Positions 22,903 to 32,508 of a stretch of DNA of 64,000 bases are shown in pieces. A model generated the notes under the pieces. That model worked only from the letters and a program-made list of their open reading frames with translations, was not told where the DNA came from and made no database searches. This DNA comes from Aradus depressus (lineage: Eukaryota > Arthropoda > Insecta > Hemiptera > Aradidae): assembly GCA_963662175.1 (NCBI GenBank), contig OY759215.1:11769079-11833078 (forward strand), in the 5' to 3' direction. The position numbers and the translations under genes were made by a program. Numbering within the stretch: position 1 is the stretch's first letter; each line of letters begins with the position of its first letter.

Positions 22903-22970
22903 ATGAAAATACATTTTATTATTTTGGGACCGAGGTCCCCTAAGAATAAATACATATAGAGTAAGAGTAT
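22903..22970 (+). repeat. Family-D repeat end
   Basis: AAATGAAAATACATTTTATT then GGGACCGAGGTCCCCTAAGA and ATAAATACAT. Shares this block with 23610-23690 and 35795-35870; perhaps a LINE 3' end. 22251-22902 shows no gene. Confidence 0.6.
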
Positions 22971-23102
22971 GATGTCCAAAAAAATAAATAAATTAGTGGT
23001 ACATTGGAGAAAAACTAGACAATTTGAAAAATAGTTAAACAAAAGATTAACATAAAAAAACAAAAAATTAATATGATTTATAGAGTCGACAGTATCTTTT
23101 CA

Positions 23103-23196
23103 ATGTTAATGGAAATCGAGGTTCTGTCGTGTGAAAGAAAATGCAAAAATTTTTGCATTTTCTTTCACACGACAGAACCTCGATTTCCATTAACAT
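23103..23196. repeat. Perfect 94-bp palindrome, no spacer
   Basis: Two 47-base arms, from ATGTTAATGGAAATCGAGGT to GAAAATGCAAAAA, match base for base with zero spacer; symmetry ends sharply on both sides. Confidence 0.95.
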
Positions 23197-23609
23197 AAAA
23201 AATTAATAGTTTCATTATGATGAAAAAACTTAAATAAAAGTATCTATATTAATGGAAAAGAATATGTAAAGAAAATAAAATCTTTATAACTAAGAAAAAA
23301 ATAAAATAGACGATAAAGCAAACAAACGTACTCGTATTAATATCGTATTGTATCATATTTTTAGAACTTACTATTCCCAATTTTCAAAAAATAAATCAAA
23401 AAATAATTCATTTGTGAATTCTAGAACAGTAAAATGTTGACTTAGAAAGGAAGTTGTGGTGAATCACCGGCTACGTACTTCCACATAACAAAACTTGTTT
23501 GTAGAAATAAGACTTAGAAGAAAGAAAGACTTAGAAATAGTATATTGTGACCGGAAAAAAACCAAAACAGTTTAGTATTATTTCAAAAAAGAGCAGGGAA
23601 CCTGAAATG

Positions 23610-23690
23610 AAATGAAAAATAAACTTTATGAAATGAAAAATAATCTTTATTCTGGGACATACGTCCCCTAAGAATAATACACCTCATACA
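23610..23690 (+). repeat. Family-D repeat end
   Basis: TGAAATGAAAAATAATCTTT, GGGACATACGTCCCCTAAGA and ATAATACAC. Confidence 0.6.
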
Positions 23691-24039
23691 CCCTCTTTAT
23701 AAGGTTATAACTATAATAACAAGATATTTTCATGCAAGATTTTATTTTTAAAATGGAAACAGATTTCTATTGAATTCTATTTTTGACATATATTTTCTTT
23801 TCTGCTTCAAGAAAACAGCTAAACCGATATTAAATAAAATAGATAAACTTCGTTTCTTGAAATAACGTGATGGTGTAGTGCCGAGGTATAAATTTCTTGT
23901 GGAATAGGCAATACATACTAAAAAAAAAAAAAAGTTTGTTTTATTTATTTATTTATTATTATATGTTCACACTTTGTCCATATTTTCAGGATAATTCTAT
24001 ACTAGTAATAACGGATAAAACGATTCCAAAAAGTTTACA

Positions 24040-24260
24040 TATTTTATGGGGACGTATGGGCTCTAATGTGTGGCTCCACGACGGTCGCTAGTTTGAATCC
24101 CGACCGAGAGTTATATCTCATAGATGTAACTTTTCTTCCGAGGCCACGGTTTGTAAATCACACCCTGGTAGCGTAACCCGCATCATTGGTGCCAAAATAA
24201 GATATGAGCCACATCTCCCGGCTGGATGAAATGTTTATCGTTATGGGCGTTATTAAAAAA
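24040..24260 (+). mobile_element. Possible third tRNA-derived SINE
   Basis: A GTTTGAATCCCGACC B-box-like motif lies at about 24091 behind a plausible A-box region; an unrelated 150-bp body ends in an A-rich tail (24253). Only one copy is in this window, so the call is weak. Confidence 0.35.
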
Positions 24261-24637
24261 AAATTAAATAATTTTTATACAAAGGAAAGGAAGTGGGGAC
24301 TTCCTAGCTCCCTTCATAACTTGAGAACTGCTAATCCAATCTTGAAATTTCGGATGTAGCTGTAAATTGAAAGTAAGTCATTAAAATTTCGGAAAACTCT
24401 GGTAGCTTTCCCAGTATTGAGAAAAATATGAAGATGAATAGAAGATAAATGAAGTCAATTTTAATAATTCGAAAACATAGCCCTTTCAAATTCATATTCA
24501 AGTTAATGTCAATGACATAAGTCTGAATTGAATTAACTGTATTCAATTCAACGCGACAAGTTCCTACTTTTTTTTTTAACTCAAAGAAAATTCAGTTTAT
24601 GGATAAGTGAATCAAGTTGCACGTGGCTGAAGTGCAA

Positions 24638-24893
24638 CTAGTTGCAGTGATACATGACCCGGGAGACAGTGCAGAGTGGACAGACAAGGAGGAGCCCACT
24701 GCTCCAAGTACAGTTGCAGTACTCTTTCTGTAATGTGGTCGTGTTGGCGTGGCCACGTCCGCAGCACAGGTACCCACAGATGTATTCGTCTGGACACAGT
24801 CTGCCCCGGGTCTCCCGGCACAGGTCCTCCGTGTCTTCCAGGTAGACCAGTCGCTCACGTATTTCTTTCAGGTCTCTACGCCGTGGCTTCATA
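24638..24893 (-). CDS. Wnt, last exon (C-terminal cysteine-rich domain)
   Basis: Acceptor TTCATTTCAG precedes 24893. The first base completes a Ser codon begun in the previous exon; 84 residues follow, then TAG at 24640-24638. The segment ERLVYLEDTEDLC matches the Wnt block LVYLE-x-SPD-x-C. TRGRLC and LCCGRGH follow; LCCGRG is a hallmark of the Wnt C-terminal knuckle. Then KEYCNCTW, VCPLC and a final HCN. Spacing C-x-C-x9-C-x2-C-x8-C fits the family, but the usual WCC at positions 7-9 of this block reads S-G-L. A divergent end, yet in frame and correctly ordered. Confidence 0.85.
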
Positions 24894-25330
24894 CTGAAAT
24901 GAAGTGTATTTTAAAGATACTATAATAGAGCTCTGTTTGCGCCAGCAAATATTTTTTTTTTAATTTACAATTTGTTTTTATATTTTGTAAACTCTAGATG
25001 TTTTGTTTTCATCAGAGACTATGTATGTATGTTATTTTATTCATATTTCTTACATACGAATATAATATAATATATTCGTATATTATATACATATTATTTT
25101 CCATTTCATTTGTTTATTTATGTTTTTTTTTATTATTTTTGAATTATGGGACCGGACCTTTAAGCTCGTCCGAGGTTCAACAACCTCCTCACTTGAGTCT
25201 AATTGTGATTTATTAATAGTCCACAGTAGAGTGAGTAATTCTTCATTTTCTATCGCGCTTAATGACCCGGCTTGTTCAAGAGTTTACAAATTCAAAATGA
25301 GATGAGAAAACACACAACTGTCTTTATATA

Positions 25331-25625
25331 ACGCCAGTAGCTGAGTGGTATGCGTGCTTGCTTACTGAGCTTAAGATATCGGGTTCGAAACCCGGTCGAA
25401 GCCCTTATGTTTTTTATCTGGAAGGTGTCCACCTTCGGATGGGACGTTAAGCGATGGTCCCGAGCCTGTACGATGTTAGGTACTCGTTTTACACTTACCC
25501 TAGGTGAATAAAAATTTAGAGTAGGCAAAATTTGGGGCGCTCATGTCCACAAAAGCGACAAAAGAGTTAGTAAAAGATACGACCTGGAAATTAAAAGTCC
25601 GGGCATGAATCAAAATACCTAAGTA
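25331..25625 (+). mobile_element. SINE1 copy in Wnt intron
   Basis: Head with A box TAGCTGAGTGG and B box GGTTCGAAACC, body to GGGCATGAATCAAAATACCT. It lies antisense to the Wnt gene in its last intron. Confidence 0.85.
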
Positions 25626-25699
25626 CAATAAATGCAACTATTTACAACTTACGTATGTACACAAACAATTGATAAACCACCCATTGACTGTTCTAGAAT

Positions 25700-25795
25700 A
25701 TCAGTTATTAGGGTATTTAAGTAGAGCCCCTCTTCGACTGATTCCGCGGAAAATTAATAGATGCCATCCTTATGTGACTTTGCTGTATTTACACA
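25700..25795 (-). repeat. Family-A fragment, minus
   Basis: CAGTTATTAGGGTATTTAAG, GACTGATTCCGCGGAAAATT and GATGCCATCCTTATG. Confidence 0.5.
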
Positions 25796-26004
25796 GAGAT
25801 GCAGTAAAGTCACATCAGGAGACACTAGAGATTTTGATACCGAATTTATTAAGAAAAACCGGGTACATAAGACAGAATGTGTCTCCATATTATTGTACCA
25901 AATGAAACTATTAAGTTATTATTTCTCTGATTCACATACCTAACTGTAATTTTGAGTTATTCAGTTGAACAATTGAAAAAAAAAAAAAAAGAATGTCTGC
26001 TAAC

Positions 26005-26159
26005 CTGTTATTAATATTCCATTTCACAGCTGAGTAATATTTATCCTTAAGTACTTCCAAAATTGTCAAAAATGATGTTAATGTCGTTCTACACTTCCTC
26101 GTACAGGTGGTTGTGATGTCGTGGCAAAAACATCGGATGATAGAACTATTCTTTACCAC
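26005..26159 (-). CDS. Wnt, exon with acyl-site motif
   Basis: Acceptor TGTATTTCAG precedes 26159 and donor GTTAGC begins at 26004. It enters in phase 0 and ends with two bases of a codon. The 51 residues run VVKNSSIIRCFCHDITTTC, TRKC, then TSFLTILEVLKDKYYSAVKW. This aligns with the Wnt block ECKCHGVSGSC-x3-TCW then LPPF-x-x-x-G-x-x-LK-x-KYD-x-AVEV. The residue in the place of the acylated Ser is Thr (residue 152 of the joined protein). Gly-Val and Gly around it are replaced, and the next cysteine is one residue closer with Trp lost. Cys-x-Cys-His is kept. Confidence 0.85.
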
Positions 26160-26374
26160 CTGAAATACATGTTTGAGTAAGTTGCCTCGCATATTTATCT
26201 TGTGTAAGATCAGAGACATGGAGCCAAAAATGATGTAAACAAATGCAGTACCAAGAGTCGGATTGCAAAGATTGTTTGGATGAGCAAAATTTTGTATTAG
26301 CAGAAAATTTAAAAAATATATATATTTGGTACATTGTACTCATTGTAGCATTGTACTCCCCCCTTGATTTGGTG

Positions 26375-27053
26375 TTGTAAAGTAATTGCGCCCCAAATGA
26401 TGGAAAATACATTTCGATAGGAAATATTTCAAAGTAATGTTTAAATTATAACACATAGAAACGAATTATAAAATAAGGATATTTTAGTTAGTTTATTTTA
26501 TATTGGAGGTAAAATAAACATAAGCACGCCGTCCTTCGGATGGGACGTTAAGCGATGGTCTCGAGCCTGTACGATGTCAAGTTCTTGTTAAAGACCCCTG
26601 CCCTAGGTGAATAAAAATTTAAGGTAGGAAAAATTTAGAACTCCCACAGTAGAGTCGGGCTCATGTCCACCAGAGTGACGAAAGAGCTCTCTGGTAGTAG
26701 GCGATATATATGCAGCGATATATATACGTAGTTAAAAGCCCGGGCATGAGTCATAATAACTAAAGAAAATAAGGTTTTAATATTGTTAGTTTGTTTCATT
26801 AAAAATGATAAGTTTCTCTCATTTGTAACTAGTCACTGTCACTGGTGCTGCTACAGAAGTCTCTAGGCCATTGGCGCTTAAGGCATTGTTGGGGAAGTGT
26901 GGCAGAATGGAAGGCAGGGACTATTGTAAGGGAGGAAAATAACTGTTAGCTACTTCGGTGACAAAAATGACATTAAGTTGGTGTGAAGGTTGTTGTTGGA
27001 GACGTAATAAGGAGCACTGGCTAGTACAAAGATTTTGGAGTTCAAGGATTACA
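26375..27053 (+). repeat. Dispersed repeat in Wnt intron, pair with 34073-34450
   Basis: GATGGAAAATACATTTCGAT, GTGTGGCAGAATGGAAGGCA, CTGTTAGCTACTTCGGTGAC and GGAGACGTAATAAGGAGCA all recur reversed at 34073-34450. This copy is split by the SINE1 at 26480-26765. Its class is unknown; it has no coding content. Confidence 0.8.
26480..26765 (+). mobile_element. SINE1 copy nested in another repeat
   Basis: The body is flanked by AAAATAAGG on both sides (26470-26479 and 26766-26774), a likely short target-site duplication. The 5' head is truncated. Confidence 0.8.
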
Positions 27054-27182
27054 TTAAGACTTAATCACTTAGTGTTTATCGATTACATTAAGACTTAATC
27101 ACTTAGTGTTTATCGATTACATTAAGACTTAATCACTTAGTGTTTATCGATTACATTAAGACTTAATCACTTAGTGTTTATC
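27047..27182. repeat. 34-bp x 4 perfect tandem repeat
   Basis: GATTACATTAAGACTTAATC-ACTTAGTGTTTATC is repeated four times without a mismatch, in the intron between Wnt exons 27420-27616 and 26005-26159. Each unit contains the palindrome-like TTAAGACTTAA. Confidence 0.95.
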
Positions 27183-27189
27183 GATTCGG

Positions 27190-27375
27190 TTGAAAATATA
27201 TAGGCGTCATACTTAGAAACTTTTGAATCATACTAAATTTCGTTCATGTATTCATTGCAACGACAGTTATTAGGAATTGTGAGTTGAGCGCCACTTCTGA
27301 CCCCCTCCTCCTTTTTCCTTGGGTCGAATTTTCTGAAAATCGACATGTGGCGTTTATACTGGGTCCTGAATCCAC
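27190..27375 (-). repeat. Family-A copy, minus, against a Wnt exon
   Basis: CATACTAAATTTCGTTCATG, CAACGACAGTTATTAGG and TCTGAAAATCGACATGTGGC. It stops about 45 bp from the exon end at 27420. Confidence 0.7.
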
Positions 27376-27419
27376 ATATAAAATATCCTGAGGGAATAAC
27401 AGTGACTGATAACAGTTAC

Positions 27420-27616
27420 CTGTATGCCTAGTTGAATATTATGAGCAGCTACTATTCCTTGTGGGTCGAGGTCTGTTCTCCTGAGATAGTCACGGATCAC
27501 TATTTCTGCAAACTCCAGACTCCCCTGACACACTCCACTGAGTCGACAGTACCTGACCGTGGTGTGGAACAATGAGGCTGCAGCAAGACTCTGCAAGAAG
27601 CTCCTTTCCTTTGTGG
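27420..27616 (-). CDS. Wnt, middle exon
   Basis: A textbook pyrimidine tract and acceptor (TCTCTCTCTGTTATCTTAG) precedes 27616; donor GTAACT begins at 27419. Two leading bases complete an Ala codon with the previous exon; then 65 residues end in phase 0. TKERSFLQSLAAASLFHTTV followed by RYC matches Wnt TRETAF-x-x-A-x-x-x-A-x-x-H-x-x-x-R-x-C, and GVCQGSLEFAEIVIRDYL matches GGCSDN-x-EFG-x-x-x-SR-x-FL. Only five residues separate the two cysteines, where most Wnts have about 20 or more including a C-x-CD motif and W-x-WGG. The tail GIVAAHNIQLGIQ matches LVNLHNN-x-x-GR. Confidence 0.85.
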
Positions 27617-27683
27617 CTAAGATAACAGAGAGAGAGAAGGACGTACAGGAGTTGAAACGTAACGACAGGCCCACTTCGTATCC

Positions 27684-28525
27684 TACCAGCTATACGAAGT
27701 ATTGGAGAAGTTATGTAAACGGTCAGAAATTCAATGTTATCACCGGAATTTCATATGAAATGTTATATAAATATATCCAGTACCCCATAAAAACGACCCC
27801 TCCTCTTAACCGGCCTCGGATCAATCGGTTCTCGGATTAACCGGCCTATCCCATGGAACAGAATTTTTTCTCTCTCTTTCAGCGTATAATAGCTGGCAAG
27901 TGACTCAAACATTGATTGTTTGACGGGCCTTTCCTGGAAGGTCCCTGGAAATGGAAAATAAAACGGAGTTACGCGACTTTAAGGTGTGCAATGTGTTTGT
28001 GCTGTGGCGGGCAGAACGGGGCAGATAAAAAATAGAAAAAAATAACTAATTTTTTCAAACAATGATATGTACATATGTACAATGTATATTAAGTTTTCAA
28101 AGTTTATGTAAGTTCGTAATATTTAATTTTTTCGTGTTCATTTAGGTCCGTATGTGTACATAATGTACAATAAAATGAGTTCAATAACGTCTTATTTGCT
28201 TGTTTATTCATGATAACTGTTGAAATATGTAAATATGTAGGTTCTTTTTGAACGAAAATCAATTTTTCTCGGGAATCTCGGATTAACCGCCCAAACGGGT
28301 AACCGGTCATGGTCTCGGTCCCAACCAGACCGGTTAAGAGGGGGCCAAAGGGAAGGGGGATCAGAGAAGGGCGGCTTTCATAGTCGACAATGTAATGAAT
28401 ATATCGACAAGAAATTTAGTATGAGGATTTGAAGGTTCCTGTGTAAGTCAACTATTGATTTTAAGCAAAAACTGTAAATTAATTTCAGAAGGAGTGCAAA
28501 AACTTCATTGATTATTCCTGCTGGG
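27684..28525 (+). repeat. Family-A copy interrupted by a TIR element
   Basis: 5' part 27684-27801 (CAGCTATACGAAGTATTGGA, GAAGTTATGTAAACGGTCAG) and 3' part 28342-28525 (GGGAAGGGGGATCAGAG, CGACAATGTAATGAATATAT). It begins 68 bp from the Wnt exon at 27420-27616, inside the intron. Confidence 0.8.
27802..28341. mobile_element. 540-bp TIR element nested in family A
   Basis: Ends CCTCTTAACCGG / CCGGTTAAGAGG, with subterminal CTCGGATTAACCG on both sides. The CTCGGATTAACCG style resembles pogo/Tigger-type ends, but I see no TA duplication or transposase. Confidence 0.65.
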
Positions 28526-28531
28526 GAGGTA

Positions 28532-28795
28532 CATTGCCGCTGATTCACCGACATCTATATCAATTAAGTTCTCGTTCTTCTTCCAAAACCGATGACAGTT
28601 TTGGCTAAAAATCAATGTTACTTACATAGGAGCCTTCCTGGTACTACATTGTGTGTCGATAAATTCATTACATCGGTTGTTAGTGGAGTTTTGAGTTGAG
28701 CCTCTTTCTTCCCTTCGGCCGATTCCGCTGGTATTTAATAGATGTCGTCCTTATTGGGTTTCGACTTTACATATGAATTTTCGTTATAACGAAAA
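28532..28795 (-). repeat. Family-A copy, minus
   Basis: GGGGAGGTACATTGCCGCTG, ACAGTTTTGGCTAAAAATCA and TAGATGTCGTCCTTATTGGG. Confidence 0.75.
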
Positions 28796-28851
28796 TAAGT
28801 ATTATGAACACATGATTTATCAATCGGAAATTTGCAAAAGCATGTTCCACG

Positions 28852-29143
28852 TTAGGTTAGGTTTTATGACTCATGCCCGGGCTTTAACTACGAGGTCATA
28901 TCGCCTACTACCAGAGCGCTCTTTCGTTACTTTGGTGGACATGAGCCCGACTCTACTGTGGGAGTTCTAAATTTTGCCTACCATAGATTTTTATTGACGT
29001 AGGGTAGGGATCTTTAACGAGTACCTGACATCGTACAGGCTCGCGACCATCTCTTAACGTCCCATCCGAAGTACAACGTGCTTAAGTTTATTTTACCCTC
29101 AGGTAAAATAAACTAAGGGCCTCGGTTGGGTTTCGAACCCACG
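28852..29143 (-). mobile_element. SINE1 copy, minus, telomere-like tail
   Basis: Opens GTTAGGTTAGGTTTTATGAC (tail) and runs to the B-box region at 29122. It then flips into a short inverted duplicate of the GAGGCCCTTAGTTTA block. Confidence 0.85.
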
Positions 29144-29225
29144 ACCGAGGCCCTTAGTTTATGTTCCTATGGCCCTTATGTTCCATGTTCTTCAGTTTCA
29201 TAAGTTAGTCGGTAAATGAATGTCC

Positions 29226-29440
29226 ATCTGAGCTTAGGAGCGTGGGTTTGAGACCCGACCGAGGCCCTTAGTTTATTTTATCTGGGAGGTGCCCTAGGTG
29301 AATGATAAAAATTTAGGGTAGGCAAAATTTAGGACGTAGTGTCGGGCTCATGTCCACCAGAGTGACGAAAGAGCGCTCTGGTAGCAGGCGATATGACCTC
29401 GTAGTTAAAGCCCGGGCATGAGTCATAAAACCTAACCTAA
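29226..29440 (+). mobile_element. SINE1 copy, internally deleted, plus
   Basis: A head remnant (GAGCTTAGGAGCGTGGGTTT) is joined directly to GCCCTAGGTGAATGATAAAA, losing about 90 bp of body, and it ends ATAAAACCTAACCTAA. Confidence 0.8.
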
Positions 29441-29609
29441 ATGAATGTCACCAGGGGGTCCAGAGGGCGGAGGACCACGAAGAGGTGCGAAGCGCCGATA
29501 TTGTTTTCTTTGTTATCAATTCGGAACGGGTTAACATTATCCTATGGAGCTGATATTTCAATAATGAGTTTTTAGGGTCAAATGTAATAAATTTAGATGG
29601 TATGCGTAT

Positions 29610-29905
29610 CGGATTTTGTAAGTTTCGGAGTTTTTGTGTTAAGGTTCTCCCCTAAACCCTTCTTCCTTTAGACCGAATTGGCTGAAAATCCCTAGGTGTC
29701 GTCCTTATAAGGCACTGGATACACATATTAAATGTCGAGACATACACACATGCACACATTGACAAACTGCAATTTTTGTTTTAATGTTTGGAGTCAGGGG
29801 GGGGGGGGGGGCGGAAAACATTAAATTCCGTTGAATACTCATTATCGAATTTCTGACCGATTATGCAACTTGGCGTATAATTCGTATAGCTCTGGTAAAA
29901 AAATG
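29610..29905 (-). repeat. Family-A copy, minus, with G-run
   Basis: CGAATTGGCTGAAAATCCCT, GTGTCGTCCTTATAAGGCAC, a run of about 12 G at 29800, and CGAATTTCTGACCGATTATG. It ends about 80 bp from the Wnt exon at 29988. Confidence 0.75.
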
Positions 29906-29987
29906 ATCAATTTAATATCAATGGCAATGAGAACTGGCTACCTGGCTACTGGCTGTTATTACCTGGAGTTCTCCCAATGGAACTTAC

Positions 29988-30198
29988 CTCTCTTGAAGAG
30001 CCTCCTGTCTATCCGACAAGGCCAGAGATCATAGCGGAAGGCCAACTGACAGACACCTCGTGCCATCTCCACCGCTCTCTCTGCCAGGGTGTTGCCATTC
30101 TTCCGTAGGCAGCACAGGATGCTAGGTTCTCCCTCACATCCATCCGTCCGGTTCCTGTAAAGTTCCTCGATCAGACGTTCACTCTTCCACTTCTCCAC
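29988..30198 (-). CDS. Wnt, most N-terminal exon found
   Basis: The frame opens right after an in-frame TAA and an AAAGACAG acceptor (weak pyrimidine tract), and donor GTAAGT begins at 29987. It gives 70 residues plus one base. ILCCLRKNGNTLAERAVEMA then RGVCQLAFRYDLWPC matches Wnt LC-x-x-x-P-x-x-x-x-x-x-x-x-EGA-x-x-x-x-ECQ-x-QFR-x-RRWNC. The first Cys of ECQ and the final Cys are kept; RRWN is replaced by DLWP. RRLFKR leads into the next exon's ATKERSF. No start codon or signal peptide lies in this exon. The ORF begins with GTG, which is not proposed as a start. Confidence 0.75.
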
Positions 30199-30439
30199 CT
30201 GTCTTTAACAAGTTCCAACCAGCGTCAGCGCTTCTAGTAATAATAAAGTAACAATTCAAGGATGCTACAAAATTGATCGTTCTGGCGGAAATTTGAAGGA
30301 GGACGGACGTTCTTTCTAGAAAATGTTATTAATTTAGAAATATGTTAGCATTTCCCCGCAATCTTGTCGGCTTCCCTGATGCCCATACATTTTTACATGA
30401 CATGGACCCTGTCATGAGGCACGCCCAGACATCCCAGAA

Positions 30440-30690
30440 ACTCGTCAGTGAACCACCGGTCTCCACCGAACACCAATCGACAGTTTTGGCCTAAAATCAA
30501 TACTTGACTTATACAGACTTCTGAATTCTCATTCTATATTTTGTGTCGATACATTCATAACATCGGCAGTTACTACAGATTTGAGTTGAGCCTTCTACCA
30601 ACCCTTCGCTCGATTTCGCTGAAAATCGATTGGTGACCTCTTTGTGAGGTTTTCACTTCAAATATGAATTTCTATGTTTTTGTTCCATTG
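30440..30690 (-). repeat. Family-A copy, minus
   Basis: GTCAGTGAACCACCGGTCTC, CGACAGTTTTGGCCTAAAAT and ATCGGCAGTTACTAC. 30691-31204 is AT-rich with no gene seen. Confidence 0.7.
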
Positions 30691-31484
30691 TCCCTCCTTG
30701 TGTATCCCCAGGCTAGCATTTCTCCACAATTATCTCATCAATAAAACAGAATATTACTCAGAAACATTTGTGGATATTTTAATTAATTTAGAAGTTAGAA
30801 AAATTAACAATTTATTTTTATTTTTTACTGTTGCCTTGAAAATAAATAATAACATGATTTAACTTGTTGCATGTAAGATGGATATATATATTTATTATTA
30901 TTATTATTTATTTATTCATGTTCATGTCATATCTTGTTTTATATAATTTTTGAATTGTTTCTTTTATCCTGGTTGCTTGCACTATTCATATTTAAAGAGC
31001 ATGTCCATTTTTACTATTTCACTATTATTGGTATCTTTTTATTTAGTTGTTATATTGCTTATTATTTATAATTCTTTGTATAGATATTTTTCCTTTTATT
31101 TTATTTTATATACTTAACTATAAGAAGATTTATTTTGTAAAAAAAAAAAAAAAAACACTTATTGCTTTAGAGGTTGTAATCTTTTGTGCACTAAATTTTA
31201 TTTATCTCTATCTATGAATTTCTATGTTGATACATTCATTACAGTTATTGATTTTTTTGAGTTAAGACACTCCGTTGATCCCCTCCTTCCCTTCGGCAGA
31301 TTCTACTGAAATAATAAGTGCCGTTCTCATGAGATTTTGAATCCACATATACAATTTTGTGTCGATACATTTTTTCTATCGGGAGTTATTAGAGTTTTTC
31401 GGTTAAGCTTCCCTCTGAATCCTCCCCAGTTCTTTTGGTCGATTTGGCAGACAATAGGTGTCGTCTAGAGGGTTCTAGATTCTG

Positions 31485-31585
<101 letters not shown>

Positions 31586-31621
31586 ACAAACTTTTTTTCA
31601 TATTTGGAATCTGGAGGTCGG

Positions 31622-31903
31622 TTAGGTTAGGTTTTATGACTCATGCCCGGGCTTTAACAACGAGGTCATATCACCTACTACCAAAGCGCTCTTTCGTCAC
31701 TCTGGTGGACATGAGCCCGACTCTACTGTGGGAGTCCTAAATTTTGCCTACCCTAAATTTTTATTCACCTAGGGTAAGGGGTCTTTAACGAGTACCTGAT
31801 ATCGTACAGGCTCGGGACCATCGCTTAACGTCCCATCCGAAGGACGGCGTAAGTTTATTCTACCTCCCAAATAAAATAAACTAAGGGCCTCGGTCGGGTT
31901 ACC
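31622..31903 (-). mobile_element. SINE1 copy, minus, with 12-bp target duplication
   Basis: TCTGGAGGTCGG occurs at 31610-31621 and again at 31904-31915. The tail reads TTAGGTTAGGTTTTATGACT; the head is truncated at the B box. Confidence 0.85.
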
Positions 31904-32508
31904 TCTGGAGGTCGGAAAACATGAAACTGCGTTGGTAACTCAGCATCGAATTTCTGAACGATTATACTTTGTACAGCTGGGGAAAAAAATACCGAAAAAT
32001 GACTGCAATCCTTGCAGAAACAGAGTATTTAAATAATAAAGGCTACGACTAACATTGAGTACGATTTGCAGCTGCTGGGAGAAGAGCAGAGGGACAGTTT
32101 GTGTTTCCAAGAGACATATTGCTTGGAGGTAATGATTTTTATATTATTTTCTTTGGTTATTAGCGACGGGCTTTCTACAAGTTGTCTTTATGTGGAATTA
32201 AATGTAGTGTAGCCGTCATACCGGACATTAAGTGAAATCATTCCTTTGTCAGTCTGAGAGCTCAGGTGTTGGCTTTCACAAGTTATATGGCAGTGTCACA
32301 AGTTGAGCATCTGACAGTGTCATAAGACCAAAGTTTAGATCCGTTCGCAAACTTGAACAATATCCACAACTATGTAGATGCGGCATCTTGGGTTGGGATC
32401 TGGCAAGACTTCAGCCCATTTCCTGTCTTCCGTCTGAAGGTGACCCTTGACTTAACCAATCCATTAATTACTTGTTCGGAGCAGCCTTCGGTTTACATTT
32501 TGACTTTC

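Larger units (their letters stand above)
24638..30198 (-). other. Divergent Wnt gene (four of its exons; N-terminal exon not found)
   Basis: Four minus-strand exons with GT/AG boundaries and matching phases (1+2, 0/0, 2+1) give 272 residues that align in order with a Wnt from the ECQ-QFR-x-RRWNC region to the C-terminus. Wnts are secreted, cysteine-rich ligands that bind Frizzled receptors after Porcupine adds palmitoleate to a Ser. Departures: Thr at the acyl site, a shortened middle, RRWNC reading DLWPC, and no WCC. Introns (2371, 1260 and 1111 bp) are almost entirely transposon. A full Wnt has about 350-400 residues, so roughly 60-100 N-terminal residues with the signal peptide are missing; they must lie beyond 30198 and may be outside the window. 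A WntD/Wnt8-like or other fast-evolving insect Wnt is the most likely identity. No stop or frameshift breaks the four exons, which argues against a pseudogene. Confidence 0.85.

Noticed and set aside
24592..24858. An 88-codon frame overlapping the last Wnt exon
   Set aside because: It is in another frame on the same strand; only the frame ending at 24638 has Wnt cysteine spacing and splice phase.
27047..27182. CRISPR-like array
   Set aside because: The 34-bp units are directly contiguous, without spacers, in an animal intron.
30340..30440. GC-richer patch upstream of the first Wnt exon as signal-peptide exon
   Set aside because: No ATG-led hydrophobic segment and no donor in the needed phase 0.
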